Assembly (NCBI RefSeq): GCF_000275845.1
Contig: NW_006766908.1
Coordinates: 34,140 to 98,139, forward strand
Source of the DNA: Dichomitus squalens LYAD-421 SS1
Taxonomy: Eukaryota > Basidiomycota > Agaricomycetes > Polyporales > Polyporaceae
Direction: 5' to 3'
Length of the DNA stretch: 64,000 bases
Part shown: piece after piece, positions 1 through 12,761 of the stretch
How the letters are laid out: the number at the start of each line of letters is the position of its first letter
How positions within the stretch are numbered: the first letter of the stretch is position 1
Program-made: the position numbers and the translations under genes
Notes under the pieces: model-generated
The model's input: the letters and a program-made list of their open reading frames with translations, nothing else
Database searches by the model: none
Told to the model about the DNA's origin: nothing

Positions 1-643
1 CGTCTATGAATATTCTCTACGTGCATTGATCTTCCCAGCAGGCACACTCATCCCATGTCAGAATTCCAAGACAATGGCCCCGACACCAGACGCAATTGGT
101 GAATCTTGGCCGCCGCATGCGCCCGATTCCGGCCCTTGCCATCGCGTACAACTCAAGAAAGCGCACGCACGTCTCTTATCGAAGGCCCTCGAATGTCTCT
201 CTCGCCCACCGCTGCCACTCCACGAATGCTGTGCAATGTTAGCGATGTGTTGGCGACATTGCGTCGTATTTTCGGTCATTGCACACCCTGGTCTTTTGGG
301 CACCAACAATGCCTGCCAAGACGAAGCTGCATGGTAGCCCGCCACACTTTGTGCTTGGCGCACGACAATTTGGCGTTTGCGCGGTCGTGTACCAGTGTGT
401 AATCTCAGTCATTACTTATACCTTTTTGCTGATGTACGTAGTAGCCATGCGGCCCGCCTCGGTCCGTGTTCGTGTGACTGCATTTAGGTGTAGGCGCCTC
501 TCGGCAGACGACATCGAGACCGCTAAATCGAAGTTCGAAAACGCACTTTGCTCGCAACGACACTCATCGCTCATCTATATTTTCCTGTGCTCTGCTTCGG
601 ATCGAATCGTGTCTCCTGTGAACACCTGAAGAGGACGGTAATA
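1..643. other. Intergenic, no supported gene
   Basis: Short open frames exist on both strands but none shows a domain, a consistent splice pattern or a plausible continuation. I see no repeat here. The last part is presumably the promoter and 5' leader of the Pom34-like gene. Confidence 0.5.
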
Positions 644-1453
644 ATGTCTTCGCGTGGGAAACTCCTAGACTGGTTGAAGCCCCTAAGAAGCGAGGCCATC
701 GCACGACTACGTACCAACTCTGTGGGACTGGCTGGCCTGGCGATTCTCTCTCATTTGCTGCCCGTCCCTTCGCCTTGGAGAGCATTTGATACTGTCTGGG
801 GTCGGAATGTGGGCAGCGGGCCGTATTATTACATCTGTGCAGCAGGCGAGTTCTCCCCATTGTCCCGCTCGTAGGAACCGCGGCTGATCGACGCATCGCA
901 GAATTGCTCGTCTTCGGCGTGTTCGCCTTGAACATTCTACAAGCGGCGTACGCTCTGAATTATCCTCGTGCGCCACTTCCTCCACCTCCCTCCCCCGCAA
1001 AACCCCCAAAGAACACGCCTTTGTCGCCACCTACGCGTCAGTGGCGCCTGCAAGGGCTGACACCTTCGGTACGTGCTGTAGTCTGCTCTGTCTCTGGCTA
1101 CGTCTTGATAGCGTTGCATTCCTTTTTAGCCAAGCTCGCATCGACAAAAGGCCTTCTCCAGTTATGCACCCTCCCCCGTTTCGACACCGTCCCGCACGAT
1201 AAACTACACAATCCCCGGGTCCACTATGTCGCCACCTGACGCGTCCTTCCTCTCCTCCATTTCCTCGGTCCCGCCCTCTCCTTCTTCTCCTTTGGCGGCG
1301 TACAGAGGACGTCATAGCGCATCGGTTGGCCGTACGTACATTCTTCGGCTTCGTCATCTTCTACGATGCTGACTCTTGCGTCTTCCAGGCGCTTTCGATG
1401 GTTCTCTGCTCAGCCGACTGGCGAAGGACGACTCGGACGATGACGATTCATGA
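644..1453 (+). CDS. Pom34-like nuclear pore membrane protein
   Basis: Likely an integral nuclear-envelope nucleoporin of the Pom34 type, which helps anchor the pore complex. Four exons fit: introns at about 801-850, 1069-1129 and 1332-1388 bring all frames into register and end at a TGA at 1451-1453. The N-terminal third holds two hydrophobic segments (around VGLAGLAILSHLLPVP and LLVFGVFALNILQAAYAL). A proline-rich stretch and a Ser/Pro-rich tail follow. The C-terminal motif LAAYRGRH, then GRAFDGSLLSRL and an acidic end, matches what I recall of fungal Pom34 proteins. The first intron uses a weak GTCGGA donor, so that junction is the least certain; a short sequencing error there is possible. 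Assignment rests on recalled family features, not a search. Confidence 0.68.
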
Positions 1454-1981
1454 TACACATATCTGCATACCCCACATACGCTTCCATACTATTGTAGTGC
1501 CCATGCTGTGATCTTATGACGGGACCCGATTCAATAGACTGTTATTCTTTCTGCGAAGCCATTCGTTGTGCCCGTTACGCCCTTTGGCACAGTGACGTAG
1601 TCCTTGCTGTCGGGCATAATATTGTCATTAGTGCAGATGCCCCCTTGGAGTCCGCGCTCGTAGCAATGACCGGAGGTTGCCTCGTTTGCTTCGTGTGCGA
1701 GGTGCAGTACGGCATCTCGGTCACATGACGTGCGACGCGGTCCATTATTGGGCGTCTGAGGTGCTGCAGCGCGTTGTTCAACTTAGTCCGTTACCACCAC
1801 TATCCCGCACACAGTCAGTCTCGTCCCTCAGCTCGGAATCATCCCGATCAATATGGAGGAATAGTGAGTAGCTCAAGCTCCTCATTCACAGTGGGGAGAC
1901 GAGTCGGCCGGCATAGTAGAGGGGATCTGGCCACTCGCGCAACGCGAGGCAGCCACAGCCGCATGGAACGCGCCCTAGATT
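1454..1981. other. Intergenic
   Basis: Between the Pom34-like stop and the fold-back element. Presumed to hold the 3' UTR. No coding evidence found. Confidence 0.4.
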
Positions 1982-2430
1982 GGTGTTACGGCCTCCACGA
2001 TGCTCAACAAGCCTTACACGATGGGCAAGACACCTGTTTCTCGGATAGGGAGACAGTGGGAAAACACGTCTGAGAGGTTGATGTTGCGCGAATGTTCCCC
2101 GGGTGTTCGAGGGAGTGGAGATTGAGCTGTTTCCCGAAATCAAGAAAGAGGGTCTGTGTATCCAGAAATGGGAAACTCTACGGAAACATGCGCAAACTTC
2201 CTGGTCTGCCATGTTCACCACCTGCTTCCGTGAACTTTCCCATTCCTGGTCACCTGGAGCCTCTCGCTTGCATTCAGGAAACAACCAGGAAATATGTCGT
2301 TCTCCGTTCCCTCCGAGCACCTCGGGAACACTCGCGAAACATCAACCCATCAGTCCTGTTTTCACACTGTTCTTATATTACGGGAACAGGCGCTTTGCCC
2401 GTCGTGTTAGCGAGTGCGAGCGGCGTAACC
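1982..2430. repeat. Long imperfect fold-back (inverted repeat) element
   Basis: The two halves of this stretch are reverse complements of each other with mismatches. For example GGTTGATGTTGCGCGAATGT near 2076 pairs with the complement of the stretch near 2345, and GTTACGGCC near 1985 pairs with GGCGTAACC at the right end. The match runs through the centre, where two copies of a GAATGGGAAA-like segment face each other. Translations of the two strands therefore look alike, which explains the overlapping open frames here; they are not genes. About 450 bp of near-continuous hairpin suggests a fold-back type or MITE-like DNA element. I could not fix target-site duplications. Confidence 0.7.
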
Positions 2431-2737
2431 GATGCCGCTTTCAATTACGAGTCAATGATACAAAGGGCGTGGGTACAACGGAATCGCACGAACATGAGGA
2501 ACGTGCATGACAATTCTGGGACGCCCGCATGTGCGACTTCGAGGAAGGCTGTCTTGCTACTGCTCACTCCGGTCCATCGCATCCCTGCAATGGACCCTAA
2601 CATCATTGAACGACATGGATGTTTCTGAGGAGGTGCTCAGGGATAGAAGATGTCTAGAATAGCAACCCTGTTATGGATCCCAGGATCGAGCTGTCCGTCA
2701 TCCGCCGACCTCTCTGCCGGCTACGCTGCGGCCACAA

Positions 2738-5700
2738 ATGCGGCGTTTTGAGGCTTCTTTTCCGTCTTCGCGGCTCCGTCTTTACGTTCACTGGCCCACT
2801 CTTCGTCCAAATCGGGACCAACTCTCTCCTCAATTGGAGCTTTGTCCACCGGCTATTTCGTGACTCGTTGTCGCATACGTGTACTTATACTTTCTTTGCA
2901 GCCGACGAAAATTTGCGGAGTCTGCACTGTACCCCGACTTGGTTCCTTTGCGACCGAAGGCGGCCAGCAAGCCAGCTGCAGTGGTTCCCGCTCCTCAAAA
3001 CGTGATCGTAAGTCCCGGGCTGAAGTGATTGTTTTTCAGACTAAGAAGGTCACCAGAGTATTGCGTCGACAGCAAGCGAATCATCACCCGAACCAGTGAG
3101 GATCAAGACGACACCTCGGGCACCCATTGTCATCTCGTCCGACGAAGAAGACGAGATCGAGTTCACGTATGTTTCCTCGTCCGTCGCTTTAAGTGAATGG
3201 GTAATTGAACTCCGGACGTCAGGTCCGCGCCGCTCGGCCCTCAGCCTGTCAACGACGCGCAACCCCGAACAGCCCCTCAGCAGACCGGCTTCTCGAAGCC
3301 TGCTGTACCCATCGCCATCCCCACTCAGCCCAAGATCCAACGGCCCCCAGGATACTCAGCTAAGATGTCTTCGTCCCAGCCGCTCGTCGCATCTTCGTCC
3401 CAGGCTGCCGGTGATCAGGAGAAGATCGAGATCCCGAACGTCGTCGACGTCGAGGAGCGCTTGATGACGCAAGCCGACACGGAGAAGGCTTTGCGCGACT
3501 TTGTCGCGGAAGAGTACAACGACGGGGAAGTCCAGTACACGATCGAAGACGCGACTGTTGAGGGGTTCAGGGAGGGAGTGCTGTTGCTCCCGCACCAGAT
3601 CAAGAGCCGGTTGTGGATGGCGGAGCGTGAGTCGGGGAAGAAGACGGGCGGGATCCTCGCCGACGACATGGGGTGGGATATATTTTTGATGTTCGGGTGA
3701 TGATTCTGACTATCCGGGCAGTTTGGGCAAGACTATATCCACTTTGACGCGGATCGTCGAGGGTCGGCCGTCCGGTAAGGACAAGAAGGCCGGGTGGTCC
3801 GGTTCAACTCTGTACGTCTGTGCGGCTTGTTTGACATGCTTGTGCCCTTAAGTTATGTGCTTGTGCAGTGTCGTCTGTCCCGTGGCACTGGTGTCGCAGT
3901 GGGCGAGCGAAGTCAAGAAATACACATCCGGTCTCCGGGTTGTCCAGCACCACGGACCGAGTCGCACTACTGGTGCGTCCTCTTCTTATGTTCCTTTTGC
4001 AGTGGTTGCATGTGCTCATGATCGTTTTACGAAGACCCCTACGAACTCGAACGGGCTCACATTGTCGTGACGTCGTACTCGGTGGTCACCTCTGAGTACG
4101 GTGCGTTCGCTCCTGCCAAGAACGAAGGCAAGGGGAAGGGGAAAGGAAAGAAGGCTACGGTGCAAGACAGCGACTCAGATGAAGACTCGGATGACTTTTC
4201 GAAGCGTCTTAAGTCGACGGCCAGGCGTGGTAAGCAGAAGGACGCGCTGTTTAGGGTGAAGTGGTGGCGTGTCGTCCTCGGTAGGTCGTAGGCTCGTTGG
4301 TGTTGAGGCCAGCGACTAATGGCGAGGCAGACGAGGCTCACAACATCAAGAACCGCACCACGAAGTCGGCGATTGCTTGCTGCGCACTGGATGCCAAGTA
4401 CCGGTGGTGTCTAACTGGCACGCCTATGTAAGTGTCATGTTTTTTTTCTCCGTCACTGCAAATCACTCATGACCTGCTGCAGGCAAAACAGTGTCGACGA
4501 GATCTACTCCCTTATCAAGTTCTTGCGAATAAGCCCGCTCAACGACTGGGGTACCTTCAACACTTCCATCGCAAAGCCTGTCAAGGCTGGCAAGCCCGTC
4601 CGCGCGCTCAAGCGTCTCCAAGTACGTTATCCACCCCCGCATCCTGTATCACGAGCAGTCTCAATATCCGTTGTGTCTAGGTTGTTCTCCGCGCGATTAT
4701 GCTCCGGCGGACGAAGGCGACGCTGATCAATGGCAAGCCTATTATCGAGCTCCCGCCACGCCTGGTACAAGTCGTAGAGTGCGAGTTCAACCACGTCGAG
4801 CGCGAGTTCTACAACTCGGTCGAGCAAAAAGTCCAGAAAAGCCTCGAGCAGCTCGAGCAGGGCGATTTCGGCAAGGCCTACACCTCCGTCCTCATCCTCC
4901 TGTTGCGCCTGCGCCAGGCGTGCAACCACCCCGCATTGATCTCCAAGGATTACAAGGGCGACAACGAGGCCGTTGAGCCCCAGACCGCGAGCCAGAACAC
5001 CAACGGTCAGGACGATGACGAGACCGATGAGCTCACAGGGATGCTCGCGGGCTTGGGACTCGGGAAGAAGCCGTGTCAGGTCTGTCAAGCGCCGCTGACA
5101 GCGGAGAACACGTGGAAGGAGGACGTGTGCGTGGATTGTGAGGAGCTGTACAAGGCGGCGAGGAAGGCGGCGGCAGACCCGAACTCGGGGCTGCCACCGC
5201 ACTCGAGCAAGACAAGGATGATCGTGAAAATCCTCAAGGAGACGGAGGAGAGGGGCGAGGGCGAGAAGACCATCATCTTCTCGCAGTTTACGAGCATGTT
5301 GGACTTGATTGAGCCGTTCTTGAAGAGCGAGGGTATCAAGTTCGTCCGATGTGAGTTTTTCTCAACTTCGCTTGAGGCTAAATGCCCGGTGCTGACGTGT
5401 GAATGGTATCAGACGATGGGTCGATGAACAAGGCCGCGCGCGACGACTCGTTGGAGAGAATTAGCAAGAGCAAGTCGACGAAGGTCATCCTTATCTCCTT
5501 CAAGGCCGGTAGCACCGGTCTGAACTTGACATGCTGCAATAATGTCATTCTTGTCGACCCGTGGTGGAACCCTGCGCTCGAGGACCAGGCCTTTGATCGT
5601 GCTCACCGCTTCGGCCAGGAGCGCCCCGTCAACATCCACAAGCTCTCTGTCCCTGACAGTGTTGAGCAGCGCATCCTTGAGGTTCGTTTGTTTCTTGATC

Positions 5701-5892
5701 GCGTCACTTGTTTATGATCGTGCCTAAAGACTTTGTGGCGTTCGGGAAATATAGTTGCAGGAGAAGAAGCGCGCGCTCGCCGCTGCTACCCTCGCCGGTG
5801 ACAAGCTCAAGAACATGCGTCTCGGCATGGACGAGCTCGTGGCGCTCTTCCGTGCGACCGGACATGATGATGATGACTCTGAAGACGACTAG
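2738..5892 (+). CDS. SNF2-family DNA-dependent ATPase/helicase
   Basis: Chromatin or repair translocase of the SNF2 superfamily, acting in the nucleus. Exons from about 3057 on join cleanly by introns of 45-80 nt (3167-3222, 3673-3721, 3812-3868, 3973-4034, 4281-4330, 4438-4482, 4622-4680, 5351-5412, 5682-5760). Helicase motifs appear in order: [13 protein letters not shown] (Walker A, split by an intron), [16 protein letters not shown] (Walker B), [42 protein letters not shown] and DRAHRFGQ. An acidic SSDEEDE stretch precedes the ATPase. Between the two lobes sits a four-cysteine knuckle (CQVC then CVDC, about 5077-5140) where Rad5/Uls1 proteins carry a RING finger. A long K/D-rich insertion splits lobe 1. 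The start (about 2738) is inferred by phase matching through an intron ending near 2902 and is uncertain; the ATPase part is very secure. Confidence 0.9.
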
Positions 5893-6259
5893 AGTAGCGA
5901 GATACTGTCTGCATTTCGCTCTGGGATACTTGGATTCCGCATATTACGAGTACATAGATGGATGTTGTCCTTGCTTTCTTGATTGTTTTACTATCTCTGG
6001 TTCACCGTACCTGTCATGTGCACACCTTTACGTTTCATCAGTAATGCTACCATCTTGTACATCTACCTCGCCTGGTATGAATCGCAGGATGTTGGGCTGA
6101 CAGATACGATGCGCTCGTTGCTGGGGTCTGTACGTTATTGAGTTAGCGCCGCTGGCGGCAATTGTCAGCGAGTGGTGGGTGGCTCCCCAGATATCACCTT
6201 CTCTTCTCTTCCTCAGCATCCAACTCAACTATGTGCGTTTTCACCTTCCGTGATGAGCT
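5893..6259. other. Short intergenic between SNF2 and SMG7-like genes
   Basis: Holds the 3' end of the ATPase gene and the promoter of the downstream co-oriented gene. No coding evidence of its own. Confidence 0.5.
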
Positions 6260-9200
6260 ATGAGCAACCATCATGACAGAAGAAGCCTCACATCTCGCCA
6301 GGTACGTGCTTACTGTGGCGGAGCGTTCGCCGTCGCCGTCGCTATCCACCAGCCACAGCTGAACTCGGGAGACAGAGAGGCGAAGAGCCTCCAGCAAACA
6401 CTGAAAGAATCACTCAAAACTAAGGATCCTTGGGACAAGGAGACCGACTTCACACGGAAACAGTGCGTTCATCGTTGCGTGCATGGTCGAGGGCGTTCGT
6501 ATCTGAACAGGCCGTATGCGTACCCTAGATTGCGCCGACATTGCTTGCGCCTCCTCCTTTTGCACCCGTATGCCCCCGAGTCCAAGGATGCGGAGAATCA
6601 ACTATGGATGCAGACATCTTACGCCTTCATTGCTGTCTACAAGCAGCGCATTACCGCACTAGACCGCGCGCTTCACAATGTTCCTCGGCAGCAACAGCAG
6701 CAGTCAGCGCAAGGCCAGGATGGGCCGGGGCAAGGACGGGGCCAAGGGCAGGGTAGAGGGCATGGCGGGCACGGCGTCGTCGAGTATCGCAAGCTCCTCC
6801 AACGCTTCCGGCAGTTCCTCGCGGACGAAGAGAAGTTCTGGATCCAGCTGATAGTGCGTATCCGTCGCATCTTTGCCCTCGACGACGCCCAGCACGTCCT
6901 CGCCGGGCTCGGCATCATTCCCGACGACACCACGCCCCCGTCCGAGAACGGTCCCCCAAAGCGTAACCATTACCAGTTCCCGTCCGATGCGGACGTTGCT
7001 GCGGTAGCGCCTTCCCTCACGCCAACAACCCGTGACCAGCGCGAGGGCAGGATGGCCATCCTCAGTAAGGCGTTGGTCTGCCTTGGGGACATCGAGCGCT
7101 ACAAGGAGCAGTACAACGAGGCGGGTGGGCGTCCGCGGGCAGGGCACGAGGACGGGCCCCCTGCCGCTGGTGCGTCTGGGAATCAGAAGGGTGGCCGCGG
7201 TAAGAAGGGCGCTGCCGTGGCAAACGGGGCGGGTGCGCAGGCCCCTGTGATGCCGCGTATGCGCAACTACGACAAGGCACAGCAATGCTACCAGCAGGCG
7301 CGGATCCTCCTGCCGCAGGACGGGAACCCGGCGCACCAGATGGCGATTCTCGCGTCATACCAGAAGGATGTATTTGGGTCCCTCGTGCACTACTATCGGG
7401 CGCTGTGCGTGAAGTCACCGTACGATACTGCTGCAGAGAATTTGGGGACGGTGTTGGCGAAGACATTGGACCAGTGGAAGGCGAGGGGTGCGAAGAGGGA
7501 TAGAGAGCGGGAGAAGGAGCTGGCGCGGGGAGAGGCGCCATCTATGGCTCCGCGTCTGCGTGTTGAGTCGTTCAAGGAGAAGCTGATCGTTTTGCATGCA
7601 TTATGGCGAGTCCCACCGGAAGAGTGAGTGTCTTGTCCTTCTCGTAGAGCGTGTTTCGCTGACGGAAAACGCTCAGGGCGGAGGCGTTGTCGCCCAACCT
7701 CTCGAACAAGCTTGCGGAAGACTTCAGGTCCCTCGTCTCTGAGCGCATCCTCCCACTCGATATCGTCCTCAAAACCACAGTCCTCGCCCAAGGCGCACTG
7801 TGGAAGCACCGCATGTTTCGCTCCGCTCCCACTAATGGACACAGGAAAGGCTCATCGCTATCGACTACGTCGGTCGTCGAGAGCTCCATCGCTGGGCACC
7901 TACTCATGATGCATCGAATCCTGCTTGAGGTCGGCGTTGTACAGATTGCAGAGGCTCCCCCTGAGGACGCTGGTGAACATGACTTGGCGCAGCGTATCAC
8001 AGCTGCCTTCCGTAGGACGCTACCCGCACTCCGAATCGCCAGCAAGTGGCTTCGCGCCAATATGCGCTACGTTGGTCAACCGGCACCATCAGGCGCGAAC
8101 GGAGTAGAGGCTGAAACCAGCTTGTCCAAGTTGAAAGGTCGGGACCGTCGGAGGGGCAATGATTGGCGGTCCCCCAGTGTATCCCTGTCGCTCACTATTC
8201 CTGGCCTTTCTGAGTTCTGGCGCGCGTACGCTCAGTTCTCGACAGCACTCCACAAGGCGTTCCCAACGGAGAAACTTCCGAAACTGGTAACGACGCTGGA
8301 AGAAGATGTAGAGATGGCCGGCTTTAGTCCGCTGAAGAGGTTTGTACCTGGGGAGGTCGTTAGTGCCGTCGGTGCCGCCGGCGCGAGCAAGGACGGCGCG
8401 AAGGACGTGCGTAGTGGGTCAGCGAACCGGGCCGCACAACCCATCCTGCCTGAGCAGGTGCATCCAAATGAGGAGCAGCTCATGCGCATCGCCGATCTTT
8501 TGGTGGATGCCCAGGCTATCGTGAAAGACGAGGTACGTGATACGTCGAAATTCTCTGGTGCTCTACCGGTGCTGACTCACGGTACATCGAAGGCATCACC
8601 ATTGACTTTCGCAGATGGCAAGTTTGTCGTCAACGGTCTTCTGGAACCTGTCGCCAGCAGTGCTTCGGGCTCCGGCAGTGCATCGGCTCCTGCTGCACCA
8701 TCTCATGGGGCTGTACAGCCTTGCAACCGCAACTCGCTATCCAAACCAGCCTCGCCGCGGTTGCCTTCTCGTATTGCCTATGAGCCCCGTCCTGCTGAGG
8801 TGGACGATGACAACATGACGGACATCACAAGGACTGAAGACGATCCCGTCGAACAGGCGTTCCGCAAGGTCTTCGGTCCACCTACAGAGACCGGGGAAGA
8901 GGACGAAGAGGAGGACGAGGAAGACGAGATCGTTTGGAACCCTAGGTTGGTCTCTTGACATGGTTTCATTTTATCAAGCTGATGTTTCTCCTAGTGCCAG
9001 TACGGGTCCTCGCGACCCCGCCATCATCGCAGCAGTTCCAGCACCGTTGCCCGCGCCTCCAATCCGGCCACTGATTGCCAGCCCTCCCGTATCTGCCACC
9101 AAAGTCAGCCCGCGCAGTCCTCAACCGCTATCTCCGAGGTATGCCGCTCAGAAGCACGCGGCGACCATGATCTCTACGGCGCCACCATCGGCCGTTACGA

Positions 9201-9883
9201 CTGCCAAGGATATCTTGTCTAGTGTTCTCCGTAGCCCACCTAGACCTGACGTCGCACGCTCCTTGCATGTGCGTCAGGCGTCCGCTCCTCATACGACACA
9301 TATGCTCTTTGGCTCTCACCCACTTGGCGGCACGTCTATCTGGTCGTCCAATGACACCGAAACGGTCAAATTCCAAGGCGCTGCAGGCACCACCAGCGGC
9401 CCTTCATATCCATCATACCACTCGCAAAATCTACCTCAGAGCCCTCCATTGTCTACATTCTCGTTACAGACTCAGCCTGTTCTGGGGTTTGGGCACCCTT
9501 CTGTAGCGCCGGGACCTGCACATCAGTACAACTCCGCATTCATTACTGGGCACCAACGCGTCCAGTCTCTGTCTACGACCCGCAACTCTCAATTGTACTC
9601 GAGCCAAAGCCAGAGCCAGAGTCAGTACTCGGATCTGTTTGGCCCCTACCCTGCGCTCGCTGAGCAAGCACCTGTGTGTTACAACACTGGAGTGCCTGGC
9701 GCATACGCTGATCCCATCTATTCTCGCAAGCTCGATCCGACGTATTCACGTCAGGAAGCGCCAGGTGTAGGAATGAACGATCGCGCCGTCCCCTTCCATC
9801 TCGATCAACGCGCTCCAGGCCACACTAGTGCATTCCCTCCTCCCTTGTCCTCAATGGCGCAACTGTGGAATAACGCCGGATGA
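6260..9883 (+). CDS. SMG7/EST1-like protein (14-3-3-like TPR + EST1 domain)
   Basis: Probable nonsense-mediated decay factor of the SMG5/6/7-EST1 family, which binds phosphorylated UPF1 through an N-terminal 14-3-3-like domain. The diagnostic stretch DPWDKE then HPYAPESKDAENQLWMQTS and YAFIAVYKQRI is present in exon 3. Downstream are helical repeats (ILSKALVCLGDIERYKEQY, YQQARILLPQDGNPAHQMA, HYYRALCVKSPYDTAAENL) typical of the EST1 DNA/RNA-binding region. The C-terminal half is low complexity with an acidic DEEDEEEDEED run. Introns supported by phase: 6303-6356, 6463-6510, 7624-7676, 8946-8994; a further one at 8532-8591 has a good GTACGT donor and GCTGACTCA branch but is not forced by frame. 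An alternative start at 6273 would run into a stop after splicing, so 6260 is preferred. Family assignment is strong; orthology to SMG7 rather than SMG5/EST1 is not proven. Confidence 0.85.
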
Positions 9884-12761
9884 CGCTCGTAGCTCTGTTC
9901 TGCTCGAAAACCCACCTATGCTTAGACGTTCTACGACTAGGGTAGAGGACATTCCGAGCTTGATCGACGTGATCTATGCCGTTGATGAGCCCACTAGTCG
10001 TGTGGCTACCTTCGCTCGTCTCACCTGCTCTCGTAGACACCACTGTCCCGGATGGCCGCCGCGCGTAGCTTCTCTGACGACACCGTTCCGACTCCGGGCC
10101 GTGTGTCCCGGCGTGGACATGGACATGGACAACGACTACCGCAAGCACGTATGCCGCGTGTTCCCGCCGTTGTCCCGTCCCCGTTCTTCCTATCGTCGTG
10201 GTTATTGGATGCAGCATGCCCTATCACGGGGGAGGGTCTCCCAGGAACATGCTATGTATTGTGCACGTCCAGTTGTCGTGTCGTGACTTGCGATCCTCGA
10301 GCCTGCTGTCATTCTTGTTGTTCCACGTCTGTCGTTCAGTATGTATACATTGTCTTCTCTTCCGGCCGAACGTACCGCGGGCTGGCTGCTTATGTATAGC
10401 ACAAACACAGTGCGGCATCAGTGTACTTCCTGTGTGATCCCACCATTCGATACTAGTCGGGCGACTACATCCGATGGCACTGCTGTCCGTATATGGCAGG
10501 CATTCAAGAACAAGGGGAGCTTAGACTTAAGTCAGGCGTGAGGTCGAACCTCACTCCCAGTGAGAATCGACATGGTCTCTACTGTATTAGGTCGATTAGT
10601 ACGGTATGCAGTAGGGAACCCCGAAATAATACGAACTTCCGTGCATATCCCCACTTCAGCTGTGTGCGGTCAGATAAGGCTGTATGGTCGCACAATGCCA
10701 TACGACCATACATCGGGTCAGTTTGTGTGTTATCGGGTGCGGCTGGTTACGCTCGGGTCGCACTCGGGTCTGGTTGGGCAGGGATGGTTGTTGTCGATAT
10801 GTGTCATTGAATACAAATTAATTAATACTGTATACGGTCGTATGGGAACGTATGGCTACACGGTGCTATATACAGCTACAATCGAGAACTACAGAATAGA
10901 GCGGGAGCAGACTGGAAATGTTTGGACACGTGGAATACTGACAGGAGTAGCCTTTCATCCCACTGGCATGGGAGCCGCCCACCTTGCGAGCCACTGAAAC
11001 AGGTGGGAGGCCGATGCCTCCGACGTTCGACTTGAACGCGCCCGATTGCGAGACTGGGGATAATCTGAAGGTGGCCTCATCAGAAGGGTTCAGAAATGGG
11101 ACTCAATAGCGGTGCTCCTCACGTACCGTCAACGAGGGAGCAACATGTCCGAGTTTCTGCGAAGACAAATTAATCAAGCAGACACAGGAACAGAGTGCGG
11201 GCGACCTACCTGTGATACGAGGAACTCAGAGTCTTGTAGTGCGCCTCGAAGGCCTCCAGTGTGCCATGGGCATCCGTGTACCATTTGCGCGCATGAACCC
11301 ACCTATTAGAGTGAGTGAACCCGGGACCTAGCACGGTGAGTGGATTTCCACGTACTTTGCACCCTTCAGGTCTGGTGCGGGAGGCCACCGCGTCATCTTG
11401 CAAGGGGCGCGTGGCTTTTTTGACGCAGTTGTCTCCGAGGGCTTGTCAGGAAGCTGTATCGAGAAGGAAGTACTTACAATATACGAGCCGACATCTTGAT
11501 TGTAGTATGCTAAAGTTGCAAGGCATGGGATCAAGTGTTAAGCATCAAAGTCTGAAAACCCTAGAGGAGACGGCTTGCACGCGAGGGGATAGAGATGGTA
11601 GGCGTAGTGAATAAAGAGACAAAATGTACCTTGAGCGAATTTGAACGTCGGCGCTTAAAGCGCATGACGTCATATTCTTACCCTCCTCACCAAGAAAGGA
11701 GATTGATGGAGAGAAAAGGGGAAAAATGTGGCAGAAGATGGGCATGAAATAACACTCCTCTTCACTGAGGAAGGAGCGATTGAAATGGAGAAGGAGAGGG
11801 AAGAATGGTGCAGAAAATGCAAATGTGCGATGTTGGTGCACGTACCAAAGAACTCCTCTGCGCATCCACCCAACACCTCCTCGCGTCCGACTCATCCTCA
11901 TCCTCCCCCTCATCCCAAACCCCTTGAGTCTGGGGTCAAATGGGAAATATGGCATAACTGGGGGTGGAGAGCATAACAGCATCAGCGGGCGGGGGCAGTG
12001 GATCGAAGTGATTGTAGAAGTTTGCGAACTGGGTAGTAGGAGCGAACAGCCGCACGCACAGACACCTGGGGTGGCTGGTCCAAAGGGCACATGCAATGGT
12101 TTGTGAGCACAAGCTAAGGGTGTACATAGACTTTAGAGACACGTTAGAGACAAGCGAGAGATACGTCGACGTCACCGGTGTCAGGACATGCACGTCTGAT
12201 CCAGTCACCATAAGGTCAGTTAGAGACAGCGTTTGAGCGTCTGAAATCGTCCGCCCAATATGAACCGAGACTTTCCGACCTCAACCGCTCTGACACGACT
12301 TTCGCCGACGTAAACCAGCGGAACCCATGTAGGTTCTCACTGGGCCTCACTGACGGAGGCGGGCATATTCATACAACACTCTAATACATACGTAGTGGAC
12401 ATATGTAACGTGGGACCGCAGTCGAAGGGAGATGTTGGCTGAAAGAACACGCCCCGTCAACTTTGATGCTCCAACCTCGCCAAACATCAGTCGACGGTAT
12501 AGTCTTCTTGTATCTTGCCACGTAAGCTCTTCTCTTCTTACACTGTCGGCCTTGGTGTGGCAGGTTGCTATCTTGCTGATCAAAAACTTTTGCCCCGACA
12601 AATATAGTCAGGTATTGGTCTGCGACTGGTAAAAAGTCCACTTCTAGCTCTCACGCAAACTAGTAGGCCTTCACTATACTGTCGTTATGGATATACTGAA
12701 TGCTCTGAGTCATTTGTAGACCGCCTTGCGTAGTCTTTGCCACATAGAACCATCCGCGATG
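9884..12761. other. Gene-poor stretch of 2.9 kb
   Basis: No frame here shows a domain or a coherent exon chain. A minus-strand open frame at 11545-12096 is long but has skewed composition (pyrimidine-rich coding strand) and no recognisable feature. A weak inverted pair, CCATACGACC near 10698 and GGTCGTATGG near 10835, may mark an old small element. The sequence is AT-richer around 10800-10900. Confidence 0.45.

Noticed and set aside
2092..2628. Overlapping plus-strand frames and a similar minus-strand frame (1886-2320)
   Set aside because: Their resemblance to each other comes from the fold-back repeat, not from coding.
4627..5202. 191-codon minus-strand frame inside the SNF2 gene
   Set aside because: Shadow of the helicase exon.
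6704..7541. Long minus-strand frames inside the SMG7-like gene
   Set aside because: Antisense shadows of a GC-rich coding exon with clear family motifs on the plus strand.
11545..12096. 184-codon minus-strand open frame
   Set aside because: Skewed pyrimidine-rich composition, no domain, no splice continuation, and overlapping frames on the other strand.
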